This document shows, one piece after another, positions 8,621 to 18,351 of a stretch of 51,968 bases of DNA; position 1 is the first letter of the stretch; each line of letters begins with the position of its first letter. The DNA comes from Streptacidiphilus pinicola. Its GTDB lineage: Bacteria > Actinomycetota > Actinomycetes > Streptomycetales > Streptomycetaceae. The position numbers and the translations under genes are program-made. The notes under the pieces were generated by a model. It saw nothing but the letters and a program-made list of their open reading frames with translations. It did not search any database and was not told the DNA's origin. Where the stretch lies: positions 1 to 51,968 of the forward strand of contig NZ_QKYN01000094.1 in assembly GCF_003258295.1 (NCBI RefSeq), in the 5' to 3' direction.

Positions 8621-9111
8621 GGATCAACACTGCGTGGGGTGACGCCAGAACGCATCCTGAGCCGGGAGGCCGATCCGGTGCGCGACACGAATGGCCGCCG
8701 TCACGTGGTCGGAACCAGGAGCGTTTCCTGCGTGACCGGGGGTGAGGTAGCGGCACAGGGGGGCGGCAGCGGCTGTCCGCTGCCAGGGGGATCCTGGCGA
8801 TCAGTCCACCGCGGGCGCGTCCGATTGCGTGGTCGGTGGATTCGCTGCCCTGGAGGCATGCCCCGACGATTCAGCGGTCGACGGCCGGCGACGTGCTCCG
8901 GGAAGGTAGTCCCGGCAGCGCAGGCGCCTGGACGAGTCGATCGCGGGGCTCGAGCACTCACGTCGCCTGGTCGACGCGCTCCTCGCAGAAGCAGGGCGAT
9001 GACGCGGAGCGCCCGGCCTGTGGCCGGGAGGCTCCCCCGCGTGCGCCCGAGGCGCCCGAGCGCTGGGACCTGAACCGCAGGCGGGGGAAGCCACGGGACG
9101 GGCCGAAGGCC
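8621..9111. other. 490-base stretch without a convincing gene
   Basis: Both strands have open frames here, but they are Arg/Ser/Pro-rich translations of GC-rich DNA with no recognisable motif. The only structure I see is the hairpin at 9012-9028, probably the end of the DinB unit. The rest should hold the promoter of the small Cys protein. Confidence 0.5.
9012..9028 (-). terminator. Hairpin downstream of the DinB-family gene
   Basis: CCCGGCC-TGT-GGCCGGG is a perfect 7-bp stem with a 3-base loop, flanked by further partly paired GAGC/GGCTC. It lies about 85 bases beyond the stop of the minus-strand DinB gene. Confidence 0.55.
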
Positions 9112-9660
9112 CTAGCTGCCGCCGAGGCCGTGGGCGTGGAGGTCGCGGAGAAGGGCGATTTCCGCGCCGTGGTGGGCGGTCTCGTCGATGGCGTGGGTGG
9201 CGAGAGCCAGGAACGAGTCGGCGTCGTAGGGGGCGGCCGGCGGGCCCATCGGGGCGAGGAGGCGGGTGTCGCCGAGGGCGGCCACGCGGGCGCGGAAAGC
9301 GGCGATGTCCTCGGCCAGGGCGGCGACGCCGGCCTTCGCCGTGGCGGGCCACAGCTGGCGGGCGGCGGGCGGAATCGGCGGCTCGCCGAAGAGGCGGGCG
9401 TAGCCGCGCAGGCAGTCGGAGCCGATGTGCCAGGCGCGCCAGGCGATCGTGGCGAACGGCGCCTGCCCGGACGTCCCGTGCGGGCGCTCGTCGGCGTGGG
9501 CCGCACCGTCCGGGCCGACCCGGACGGTGAGGCAGTCCGCGACAGGCTCCCAGAGGTACTCGGCGTCGGACATGCCCTCCAGCCGGGCGAGCAGCCGGTC
9601 CCGCACCTCGTCGAACGTCATCAGGACATCGCTGGTGACGGGATTCTGTCGCGCGCTCAT
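9112..9660 (-). CDS. DinB-superfamily protein
   Basis: A 182-residue four-helix-bundle protein of the DinB/YfiT type. Likely metal-binding histidines lie in TIAWRAWHIGSDCLRGYA (about residue 80) and in ATHAIDETAHHGAEIALLRDL (about residues 160-175), the usual pattern for thiol-dependent S-transferases of this superfamily. In actinomycetes such proteins may use mycothiol; that is family knowledge, not read here. It follows the monooxygenase-fold gene by 12 bases on the same strand, so the two form a small operon. Confidence 0.8.
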   Translation of the reverse strand: MSARQNPVTSDVLMTFDEVRDRLLARLEGMSDAEYLWEPVADCLTVRVGPDGAAHADERPHGTSGQAPFATIAWRAWHIGSDCLRGYARLFGEPPIPPAARQLWPATAKAGVAALAEDIAAFRARVAALGDTRLLAPMGPPAAPYDADSFLALATHAIDETAHHGAEIALLRDLHAHGLGGS

Positions 9661-9672
9661 ATCGTGTGTCCC

Positions 9673-10005
9673 TCAGTCGCGTCGGAAGGAGTAGCCGCGC
9701 TCCACCCGGGCCACCTCGACGGTGTAGGCGTCGTACCACCGCTCCCGGCCCAGGCGCTGGGCCTCCAGGTGCTCGGGGTGGGCCTTCCAGGCCGCGACCG
9801 ACTCGGCGTCGCTGTAGTACAGCACGACCAGGTCCTCGCCCTTGTCGTTGGTCATCGACTCGCGGCCGAGGTAACCCGGCTGGGCGCGGCCGAGTTCGCC
9901 CATGCGGCGGTCCATCTCTGCGTAGCCGTCGGTGTCGTCGCTGAGGCGGGTGGTGATGATGACGGCGTAGTACGGCGGTTCGGGACGGACGAAAGTGTCG
10001 GCCAT
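9673..10005 (-). CDS. Antibiotic-biosynthesis-monooxygenase (ABM) fold protein
   Basis: A 110-residue ferredoxin-like alpha/beta-barrel protein. YAVIITTRL opens the first strand, GYLGRESM forms the central loop, and DLVVLYYSDAESVAAWKAHPEHLEAQ cut in two is the typical strand-helix segment before YDAYTVEVARVER. Members oxidise aromatic polyketides, degrade heme, or have unknown roles; nothing here chooses between them. It is the first gene of the pair with DinB. Confidence 0.8.
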   Translation of the reverse strand: MADTFVRPEPPYYAVIITTRLSDDTDGYAEMDRRMGELGRAQPGYLGRESMTNDKGEDLVVLYYSDAESVAAWKAHPEHLEAQRLGRERWYDAYTVEVARVERGYSFRRD

Positions 10006-10190
10006 GGCAGGCGCAGCTCCGATCGGTCAGGCACGAGACGCGCTCATGCTACTGACGCGATCACCCCACCGCGCCCTGTTTTCGGGAGAGTTCGGGCAGC
10101 ACCGGCGCCGTCCAGGCTGCGTGGCGGACTGGTCGCGGCGGCGCTGCGCGAGGCCGACCGCAACTGAGCACCAGCGGGCCGAGCCAGAGC

Positions 10191-10862
10191 TCACTCCACC
10201 AGGTCGGCCAGGGTGTTCCAGAACATCAGCTCGTAGCCCTGCAGCATCCGCCCGTACTCGAGGACGTCCATCGCGCCCGCCGCGCCGCCACCGGCGTGCG
10301 CCTGCCACTGCTCCACGACCGCCACCGCGCGGGCGTCGGCGTCCGGATCGGGGGTGGCGAAGAAGTCGAAGAAGGCACAGGCTTCGGCAGCGAATCCGTA
10401 GTGGTCGCGCAGGGCCTGCGCGGTGGCGCCGCAGTAGGCGCCCCAGGCGGCGAAGTTGGCGGTGAGGGCGAGCACGACGCCGACCGGGTCGCCGTTGAGG
10501 GCGAGCCAGGCGAGGTACGCGGGGTAGGCCTGGCAGCCGGGGAGCGGCGGGCGGGCGCGCAGCGCCGCGTCGCTCAGCCCGCAGGCGGCGGCGAAGGGGG
10601 TGAGCAGGCCGAGCGCCTCGCTCTCCCCCGCGGCCAGCTCGGCGAAGTACCCGCCGCCGGGCGCGTCCGCGCAGCGGGTGGCGAGGGCGAGGAAGCTGCG
10701 GCGGTCGCTCGTGATGATGCGCCGCTGCTGCGCGGCGAGTTCGCCGAGGACGCGCAGCGGCGCACTGCCGTCGGCGATCCGTCCGATCAGCCGGTTGTCG
10801 TGGGCACCCGGCGTCAGTTCCTCCCGCACCCGTGCCAGCAGTCCCGCCGCGTCCTGCGTCAT
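10191..10862 (-). CDS. TenA / heme-oxygenase-fold family protein
   Basis: A 223-residue all-helical protein resembling the TenA/PqqC/thiaminase-II fold: an N-terminal helix (LLARVREELTPGAHDNRLIGRI in two parts), AAQQRRIITSDRRSFLALATR, the hydrophobic core YPAYLAWLALNGDPVGVVLAL, then NFAAWGAYCGATAQALRDHYG. TenA-like proteins salvage thiamine pyrimidines; others in the fold act on iron or cofactors, so the reaction is uncertain. The ATG at 10862 is chosen over 10895 because GAAGGGG lies about 10 bases upstream. No thiamine gene is nearby. Confidence 0.7.
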   Translation of the reverse strand: MTQDAAGLLARVREELTPGAHDNRLIGRIADGSAPLRVLGELAAQQRRIITSDRRSFLALATRCADAPGGGYFAELAAGESEALGLLTPFAAACGLSDAALRARPPLPGCQAYPAYLAWLALNGDPVGVVLALTANFAAWGAYCGATAQALRDHYGFAAEACAFFDFFATPDPDADARAVAVVEQWQAHAGGGAAGAMDVLEYGRMLQGYELMFWNTLADLVE

Positions 10863-10969
10863 GGTGATGACGACCCCTTCGCCTCGGTGATGCACCCGTT
10901 CAGCCCTCGTGGTCTACGTATCACACCGGAGCGCGCCCACCGCTGAGGCTGGCCGGACGGCGGCGCGGC

Positions 10970-11284
10970 TCAGCCTCGCGTGGCGGCGACGACGTACACC
11001 GTGACGGAGGCCAGGAACGGCCCCTCGGCCAGGCCGTCCAGCCACGCCTGAGCGGCTGCGGCAGTCAAGTAGCCTGCCTCCACCGCGCGTTCGGCGTTGC
11101 GCTGGAAGCCGAGGATCCGGTCGGCCTCGGCCGCGTCGCGCAGCACGGCCGTGACGGGCACGACGGCCCGCACCGTGAGCCCCGCCTCACCGGCGCGCCG
11201 GGCGAGCCGACGGCCGATCACGCCGTTGCGGATGATCCGCTCCACGACGTGCCGGGTGTAGGCGCGCGAGCTCTCCGCCGCCGG
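10970..11284 (-). pseudogene. 3' remnant of a methyltransferase
   Basis: Only the C-terminal third of a SAM-dependent methyltransferase-like protein can be recognised: AYTRHVVERIIRNGVIGRRL, EAGLTVRAVVPVTAVL, GFQRNAERAVEAGYL and AWLDGLAEGPFLASVTVYVV. The SAM-binding Rossmann motifs that should precede it are absent. The open frame runs on to 11401, but that part is antisense to the uppS remnant and shows no homology. Homology ends at about 11284, exactly where the divergent uppS homology begins, so a single deletion probably removed both 5' ends. Confidence 0.65.
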
Positions 11285-11581
11285 GTCGACGCGATGCGGG
11301 AGCTGCTGCACGAACAGGACGCCGCGGGCCGCTCCCTGGCCGAGGTCGCCGACGCGCTCACCCCGTAGGCGCTGTCCCGCCACCTCTACACCGCCGACCA
11401 ACCCGACCCGGACCTGGTCATCCGCACCAACGGCGAGCAGCGGCTGTCCAACTTCCTGCTCTGGCAGAGCGCGTACTCGGAGCTCTACTTCTGCGACGCC
11501 TACTGGCCGGCCTTCCGTCAGGTCGACTTCCTGCGGGCGGTCCGCAGTTTCGCCGCCCGCGAGCGCCGCTACGGCGGATAG
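11276..11581 (+). pseudogene. 3' remnant of an isoprenyl (undecaprenyl) diphosphate synthase gene
   Basis: The translation in one frame gives VDAMRELLHEQ, GRSLAEVADALTP, a TAG stop at 11366-11368, then [40 protein letters not shown] and [17 protein letters not shown]. This is the C-terminal half of cis-prenyltransferase UppS, including the [15 protein letters not shown] signature. The TAG lies where a glutamate codon is expected, one base change away. The N-terminal half with the catalytic Asp and P-loop is missing. The gene is non-functional; the organism must have another uppS elsewhere. Confidence 0.85.
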
Positions 11582-11642
11582 GTTCCAGGGGCAGCCGGGT
11601 TTCCGAGCCAGGCGATCACCGAACCACGCAAGGAGCCTGACG

Positions 11643-12200
11643 GTGTCACAGCCCGGATCGTCACACCCCGGATCCGCCGAGGTCCCCGCCTACCTGACCC
11701 GCGTCGCCCGCGCCTTCCCCGCGGTGTCCGCGCTCGTGACCGACCCGGAGGGCCGGGTCCTGCTGGTGCACAGCTACAACCGGGAGCCCTGGGGCTGTCC
11801 GGGCGGGGTGATCGACCCGGACGAGACGCCGGAGCGGGCCGCGGAGCGCGAGCTCGCGGAGGAGACGGGGGTGCGGCTGACGGCAGGGCGGCTGCTCCAG
11901 GTCGCCTGGGCCACGGGCGACGGCAGCGACCTGCCGAACATGCCGGGCGTCCAGTTCTACTTCGACCTCGGCACCGTCCCGCTGCCGCACCCGGCGCTGC
12001 GCCTGCAGCCGGAGGAGATCCGCGACGCGGCCTGGGTCGCCCCGGACGAGCTGCGCGGCTACATGGGTGACCTCCGCGTCTCCCGCATCCTGGGCGCCCT
12101 GGCCGCCCGGGCCGGCGCCGAGGTCCGCGTGCTGTCGGCCACCCGGGCCGAGCTGCAGGCCGACCAGGACGCCTACACGGCGGAGGTCCGTGCCCGCTAG
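11643..12200 (+). CDS. Nudix hydrolase
   Basis: A 185-residue protein with a full Nudix box, GX5EX7REUXEEXGU, between the second Gly of CPGGVIDPDE and ERELAEETGV (about residues 58-80), so the metal and phosphate chemistry should be intact. It cleaves a nucleoside diphosphate linked to another group X; the substrate is not readable. The GTG start has GGAGC about 10 bases upstream. It stands alone between the remnant region and the peptide-transporter operon. The C-terminal part after residue 130 looks like a short helical extension. Confidence 0.9.
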   Translation: MSQPGSSHPGSAEVPAYLTRVARAFPAVSALVTDPEGRVLLVHSYNREPWGCPGGVIDPDETPERAAERELAEETGVRLTAGRLLQVAWATGDGSDLPNMPGVQFYFDLGTVPLPHPALRLQPEEIRDAAWVAPDELRGYMGDLRVSRILGALAARAGAEVRVLSATRAELQADQDAYTAEVRAR

Positions 12201-12207
12201 CCGCTCC

Positions 12208-12308
12208 GGCTGATATGCCTCCGGTACATACCATATGCATATGCCATAAATCGCCCTATAATCGCCTCGGACCGCCGAGTATGTCCCCGTCGGCCCGGGG
12301 TGCAGCAG
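12208..12308 (+). promoter_or_regulatory. AT-rich promoter and palindrome before the peptide-transporter operon
   Basis: This is the most AT-rich stretch in this part of the window. It contains a perfect 12-bp palindrome CATATGCATATG (12232-12243), a smaller repeat GGTA-CA-TACC (12223-12232) and a consensus -10 hexamer TATAAT at 12257-12262 without a good -35 at normal distance. That pattern fits an activated or repressed promoter whose regulator binds the palindrome. Transcription would start about 35 bases before the first coding base. Confidence 0.55.
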
Positions 12309-13307
12309 ATGACCTCCCCGCTCGACGTGACCGGCTCCGCCGCCGAGGCGCAGCCGGAATCCGTGCTGGCCGGCGTGGGCGAGAAGACGATCGAGGGCCG
12401 CTCACTCGGGCAGATCGCCTGGATGCGGTTCAAGCGCGACCGGGTCGCGATGGCGGGCGGCGTGGTGGTCGTCGGCCTGGTCCTGCTGGCGGTGCTGGCC
12501 AAACCGGTGGAGGCGGTCTTCGGGCTCGACCCGAACGCCTTCCACCAGGAGTTGATCGACCCGGTGCTGCTCAAGCCCAAGGGCTCGTTCGGCGGGGTCA
12601 GCTGGGCGCACCCGCTCGGGGTCGAGCCGCAGTACGGGCGTGACCTGCTGGCCCGGATCATCGAGGGGTCGTGGGTCTCGCTCGCCGTCGCCTTCGGAGC
12701 GACCCTGCTGGCCGTCACCATCGGCACCGTGCTCGGCGTCATGGCCGGGTACTACGGCGGCTGGGTGGACACCGTGATCAGCAGGCTGATGGACATCTTC
12801 CTGGCCTTCCCGCTGCTGCTGTTCGCCATCGCGCTCTCCGCCTCACTCCAGGGCGGCGCCTTCGGACTGCACGGGCTGACGCTCCACATCAGTGTGCTGA
12901 TCTTCGTCATCGGGTTCTTCGCCTGGCCCTACATGGGCCGCATCATCCGCGGTCAGACGCTCTCGCTGCGCGAGCGCGAGTTCGTCGACGCCGCCCGGTC
13001 GATGGGCGCGCGGGGGCCGTACGTCCTGTTCAAGGAGCTGCTGCCGAACCTCGTCGCGCCGATCATCGTCTACTCGACGCTGCTGATCCCCACCAACATC
13101 CTCTTCGAGGCGGGGCTCAGCTTCCTCGGCGTCGGCATCCAGCCGCCGCAGGCCTCCTGGGGCGGCATGCTCAACCAGTCGATCAGTCTCTACCAGGCCG
13201 ACCCGTGGTTCATGGTCGTCCCGGGCCTGGCCATCTTCATCACCGTCCTTGCCTTCAACCTCCTCGGCGACGGTCTGCGCGACGCGCTGGACCCGAGGAG
13301 CAACTGA
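12309..13307 (+). CDS. Oligopeptide/dipeptide ABC transporter permease, DppC/OppC type
   Basis: A 332-residue inner-membrane permease. It has the OppC N-terminal segment (WMRFKRDRVAMAGGVVVVG), a periplasmic-side loop, and the BPD_transp_1 domain with the EAA loop (DAARSMGARGPYVLFKELLPN cut after GARGP) that docks onto the ATPase subunits. GGGG about 9 bases before ATG 12309 supports this start over GTG 12300. It is the first gene of a five-gene operon; having permease C ahead of the binding protein and separated from permease B is an uncommon order. Confidence 0.93.
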   Translation: MTSPLDVTGSAAEAQPESVLAGVGEKTIEGRSLGQIAWMRFKRDRVAMAGGVVVVGLVLLAVLAKPVEAVFGLDPNAFHQELIDPVLLKPKGSFGGVSWAHPLGVEPQYGRDLLARIIEGSWVSLAVAFGATLLAVTIGTVLGVMAGYYGGWVDTVISRLMDIFLAFPLLLFAIALSASLQGGAFGLHGLTLHISVLIFVIGFFAWPYMGRIIRGQTLSLREREFVDAARSMGARGPYVLFKELLPNLVAPIIVYSTLLIPTNILFEAGLSFLGVGIQPPQASWGGMLNQSISLYQADPWFMVVPGLAIFITVLAFNLLGDGLRDALDPRSN

Positions 13308-13337
13308 GAGGGAGAGGGAGAAGAAGGAGTCATCACC

Positions 13338-15113
13338 ATGAGGACCATCCGAAGCTCCAGGACAGCCGTCCTGGCGGCGGCAGCAGCCGCGGTCGTGCTC
13401 GCCGTGACCTCCTGCAGCTCCAGCGGCAAGGGCGGGACGGCCGGCACTTCGTCGGCGGCGTACAACGCGGGCATCGCCGGCGTGGTCAACCCCTCGACGC
13501 ACACCGGCGGAACCGTCGCCTACCAGTTGTCCAGCACCCCCGACTCGATGGACCCCGGCAACACCTACTACGCGTTCATGTGGGACTTCTCCCGCCTGTA
13601 CGCGCGGGCGCTGACCACCTTCAGCACCGCCCCCGGCACGGCCGGGCTCAAGCTGGTGCCGGACCTGGCCACCGGCCTCGGCACGTCGAGCGACGGCGGC
13701 AGGACCTGGACGTACCACATCCGTCCGGGCCTGAAGTTCTCCGACGGCACGCCGATCACCACCGCCGACATCAAGTACGCGATCGAGCGCAGCAACTACG
13801 CGCCGGACGTGCTGTCCAACGGGCCGACCTACTTCCACCAGTACCTGGTCGACAACTCCACGCCGTACCAGGGCCCGTACAAGGACAAGACCGGCGGGCT
13901 GAACTCGATCCAGACCCCTGACGCGACCACCATCGTGTTCCACCTCAAGCAGCCGTTCGCGGACTTCGACTACCTGGTCAGCAACCCGCAGACGGCTCCC
14001 GTTCCGGCCGCCAAGGACACCGGCGCCTCGTACGTGAACAACATCGTCTCGTCGGGCTCCTACATGTTCAGCAGCTACACCGACGGCAAGGGCGCCTCGC
14101 TGGTGAAGAACCCCAACTGGAGCGCCGCCAGCGACCCGCTGCGCAAGCAGTACCCCGACAAGATCACGATCGACTTCAACGTCGCGCAGACCACCGTCGA
14201 CCAGAACCTGATCGCGGGCAACACCACGCTCGACATGGCCGGCGCCGGCATCGCCGCCTCCACCCAGGCCACGGCGCTGTCCAACGCGAGCCAGAAGGGC
14301 CACATCGACGACGCCCAGTCCGGCGCGCTCGCCTACGTGGCGATGTCGACGAACGTCGCGCCGTTGAACAACCTCCACTGCCGCATGGCGGTCGAGTACG
14401 CGATCGACAAGACCTCGGTGCAGACCGCGACCGGCGGCGACGTCCACGGCGACATCGCCTCCACCGTGCTGCCGCCGACGGTGAGCGGCTACACGCCGTA
14501 CAACCTCTACGCGACGCCGGGCGACGCGGGCGCCGACAGCCCGCAGGGCCTCGCGGCGGCCAAGCAGCAGCTGTCCATGTGCGGGATGCCGAACGGCTTC
14601 ACCACCAACCTGTCGGCCCGTGCCGACCGGCCGAACGAGATCGCCATGGCGCAGGCCGTCCAGGCCTCGCTGAAGAAGGTCGGCATCAACGTCTCCATCC
14701 AGCAGTACCCGTCGGGCAAGTACTTCACCGACAACGCCGGCGCCCCCGCCTTCGTCCACGCGCACGACCTGGGCCTGATGATGATGGCCTGGGCCGCCGA
14801 CTGGCCGACCGGCTACGGCTTCCTGGAGCAGATCCTGGACGGCGCCACCATCAAGGCCTCCGGCAACTCCAACCTCTCGGAGCTGAACGACCCGAACATC
14901 AACTCGATGCTCTCCTCCGCCATCCAGAACACCAACGACGCGGCCCGGACCGCGGCCTGGGGCAGCATCGACAAGGCCGCCATGCAGCAGGCGGCGATCG
15001 TGCCGCTGCTGTACCGCAAGGACCTGCTGTACCGGCCGGCCGCCGCCACCAACGTGTACGTCACCGAGGCCTACGGCATGTACGACTACCTCAACGTCGG
15101 CTCCACCAAGTAG
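13338..15113 (+). CDS. Extracytoplasmic peptide-binding lipoprotein (SBP family 5)
   Basis: A 591-residue lipoprotein: basic N-terminus, hydrophobic core and lipobox AVTSC near residue 26, so it is anchored outside the membrane. The mature part is a family-5 solute-binding protein (SMDPGNTYYAFMWDF, LATGLGTSSDGGRTWTYHIR, FSDGTPITTADIKYAIERS, and YYP-like C-terminal lobe). It captures oligopeptides, or possibly nickel chelates or sugars, for the two permeases around it. The strong site GAAGGAG lies before the ATG. Its place between the two permease genes is unusual. Confidence 0.93.
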   Translation: MRTIRSSRTAVLAAAAAAVVLAVTSCSSSGKGGTAGTSSAAYNAGIAGVVNPSTHTGGTVAYQLSSTPDSMDPGNTYYAFMWDFSRLYARALTTFSTAPGTAGLKLVPDLATGLGTSSDGGRTWTYHIRPGLKFSDGTPITTADIKYAIERSNYAPDVLSNGPTYFHQYLVDNSTPYQGPYKDKTGGLNSIQTPDATTIVFHLKQPFADFDYLVSNPQTAPVPAAKDTGASYVNNIVSSGSYMFSSYTDGKGASLVKNPNWSAASDPLRKQYPDKITIDFNVAQTTVDQNLIAGNTTLDMAGAGIAASTQATALSNASQKGHIDDAQSGALAYVAMSTNVAPLNNLHCRMAVEYAIDKTSVQTATGGDVHGDIASTVLPPTVSGYTPYNLYATPGDAGADSPQGLAAAKQQLSMCGMPNGFTTNLSARADRPNEIAMAQAVQASLKKVGINVSIQQYPSGKYFTDNAGAPAFVHAHDLGLMMMAWAADWPTGYGFLEQILDGATIKASGNSNLSELNDPNINSMLSSAIQNTNDAARTAAWGSIDKAAMQQAAIVPLLYRKDLLYRPAAATNVYVTEAYGMYDYLNVGSTK

Positions 15114-15131
15114 CTCTGACGGGGCTGTGCG

Positions 15132-16138
<1,007 letters not shown>

Positions 16139-16142
<4 letters not shown>

Positions 16143-17239
16143 AGCATCTCCCCTTGGGCCCGAACCACCTGCACGGGCGTTCCGGAACAACGGTGACCGC
16201 CGAGGGACCGCCCGACTCCGCGTTCCTCAGCGTGCGGGACCTGCGGATCCACTTCGCCACCGACGACGGGCTGGTGCGCGCGGTGGACGGGCTGAGCTTC
16301 CGGCTGGACCGGGGGCGCACGCTCGGGATCGTGGGCGAGTCCGGCTCCGGCAAGTCGGTCACCTCGCTCGGCATCATGGGCCTGCACCGCTCCGCGCGGG
16401 CGCGGGTGTCGGGCGAGGTGTGGCTGGACGGCGAGGAGTTGGTCGCCGCCGACCCGGAGCGGGTGCGGCAGCTGCGCGGCCGCAAGATGGCGATGATCTT
16501 CCAGGACCCGCTCACCGCCATGCACCCGTTCTACTCCGTCGGGCAGCAGATCATGGAGGCCTACCGGGTCCACCACCCCGACGCGCACCGCAAGGAGGCA
16601 CGGGCGCGCGCGGTCGAGATGCTCACCCGCGTCGGCATCCCGCAGCCGGACCGGCGCGTGGACGACTACCCGCACCAGTTCTCCGGCGGCATGCGCCAGC
16701 GCGCGATGATCGCCATGGCACTGGTCAACGACCCGGACCTGCTGATCGCGGACGAGCCGACGACCGCCCTGGACGTCACCGTGCAGGCGCAGATCCTCGA
16801 CCTGATCCGGGACCTGCAGCGCGAGACCGGCTCGGCGGTCGTCATCATCACCCACGACCTGGGCGTGGTCGCCGAGATCGCCGACGACATCCTGGTGATG
16901 TACGCGGGCCGCTGCATGGAGAACGGCCCGGCCGAGGACGTCTTCACCCACCCGCAGCACCCCTATACCTGGGGCCTGCTCGCCTCGATGCCGCGCATCA
17001 ACCGCGAGCGCAAGGAGCGGCTGCTGCCCATCGAGGGCAATCCGCCGAGCCTGATCCGGGTCCCGCCCGGCTGCCCGTTCCACCCGCGCTGCCGTTACGC
17101 CCAGCTGACCGACGGGCGCTCGGAGACCGAGGTCCCCTCGCTCGTCCCGACCGACTCCCCCGGTCACTCCGTCGCCTGCCACCTCACCCCCGAGGAGCGG
17201 CGGCGCATCTTCACCGAGGAGATCGCACCCGGGCTCTGA
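16139..17239 (+). CDS. Oligopeptide ABC transporter ATPase, DppD/OppD type
   Basis: A 366-residue nucleotide-binding subunit. Walker A is GESGSGKS (about residue 64), the signature SGGMRQR is at about 181, Walker B is [12 protein letters not shown], and the oligopeptide-transporter C-terminal domain has the Cys-containing [11 protein letters not shown]. It powers import through the two permeases from the cytoplasmic face. The first 25 residues ([13 protein letters not shown]) are an extra N-terminal tail. The ATG overlaps the permease stop. The second ATPase follows after 32 bases with its own strong ribosome site. Confidence 0.94.
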
Positions 17240-17271
17240 TCCCACGTCAGGATCCCACAGGAGGTGACCCG

Positions 17272-18291
17272 ATGGCGACCACCGACGGCGAGGCGCTGCT
17301 TCAGGTCGACGCCCTGGTCAAGCACTTCCCGATCCGCAAGGGCCTGCTGCAACGCCAGGTCGGCGCGGTGCGCGCGGTCGACGGCGTGGACTTCTCCGTC
17401 CGCGCGGGCGAGACGCTGGGCGTGGTCGGCGAGTCCGGCTGCGGCAAGACCACGACGGGCCGGCTGCTGGTCCGGTTGCTGGAGCCGACCGACGGCCGGA
17501 TCCGCTTCGAGGGCCGCGACATCACCCATCTGGGCACCGGCGCGATGCGTCCGCTGCGGCGCGACATCCAGATGATCTTCCAGGACCCGTACTCCTCGCT
17601 GAACCCCCGGCACACCGTCGGCACGATCGTCGGCGCGCCGCTGAAACTGCAGGGGGTCAAGACCGATCAGGGCGTCAAGAAGTCCGTCCAGGAGCTGCTG
17701 GAGCTGTGCGGGCTCAGCCCGGAGCACTACAACCGCTACCCGCACGAGTTCTCCGGCGGCCAGCGCCAGCGGATCGGCATCGCCCGCGCGCTCGCACTTC
17801 GGCCCAAGCTGATCGTCGCCGACGAACCGGTCTCGGCGCTGGACGTGTCGATCCAGGCCCAGGTGGTCAACCTGCTCGACGACCTCCAGGACGAACTGGG
17901 GCTGACCTACGTGATCATCGCCCACGACCTCTCCGTGGTCCGGCACGTCTCCGACCGCGTGGCGGTGATGTACCTCGGCAAGATCGTGGAGCTCGGCGAC
18001 CGCGACTCCCTCTACCGGGCACCGCTGCACCCCTACACCGTGGCGCTGATGTCCGCCGTCCCCGTGCCCGACCCCACGCGCAAGGAGCAGCGCGAACGCA
18101 TCCTGCTCACCGGCGACGTCCCCTCCCCGGTCAAGCCGCCGCCCGCCTGCCGGTTCCACACCCGCTGCTGGAAGGCGCAGGACATCTGCCGCGAGGTGGA
18201 GCCGCCGATCCGCGAGCTGCGCACCGGCCACGCGGTCGCCTGCCACTTCCCGGAGAACTTCGACGCGGCCGAACCCCCGGCCGCCGCGTGA
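17272..18291 (+). CDS. Oligopeptide ABC transporter ATPase, DppF/OppF type
   Basis: A 339-residue ATPase with Walker A GESGCGKT, signature SGGQRQR and Walker [13 protein letters not shown], and the DppF-typical HFPIRKGLL opening. The C-terminal domain has the Cys residues of [14 protein letters not shown], which in some family members hold an iron-sulphur cluster. The start at 17272 follows a near-ideal AGGAGGTGA. It completes the importer: two permeases, one binding protein, two ATPases. A strong terminator lies directly after the stop. Confidence 0.95.
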   Translation: MATTDGEALLQVDALVKHFPIRKGLLQRQVGAVRAVDGVDFSVRAGETLGVVGESGCGKTTTGRLLVRLLEPTDGRIRFEGRDITHLGTGAMRPLRRDIQMIFQDPYSSLNPRHTVGTIVGAPLKLQGVKTDQGVKKSVQELLELCGLSPEHYNRYPHEFSGGQRQRIGIARALALRPKLIVADEPVSALDVSIQAQVVNLLDDLQDELGLTYVIIAHDLSVVRHVSDRVAVMYLGKIVELGDRDSLYRAPLHPYTVALMSAVPVPDPTRKEQRERILLTGDVPSPVKPPPACRFHTRCWKAQDICREVEPPIRELRTGHAVACHFPENFDAAEPPAAA

Positions 18292-18293
18292 GC

Positions 18294-18324
18294 GTCCCGC
18301 CCGCCGAGGTTCGGCGGGCGGGAC
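18294..18324. terminator. Strong terminator after the peptide-transporter operon
   Basis: A perfect 14-bp stem (GTCCCGCCCGCCGA and complement) with a 3-base GGT loop starts 2 bases after the last ATPase stop. It separates the operon from the convergent MFS gene and probably works in both directions. Confidence 0.9.
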
Positions 18325-18351
18325 GGCGGGCGGGGACGACGTGTGGTGCGG

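Noticed and set aside
10098-10168. Plus-strand segment resembling a protein C-terminus (GGLVAAALREADRN)
   Set aside because: It is short, has no start or upstream continuation, and such Ala/Arg-rich endings arise easily by chance in this DNA.
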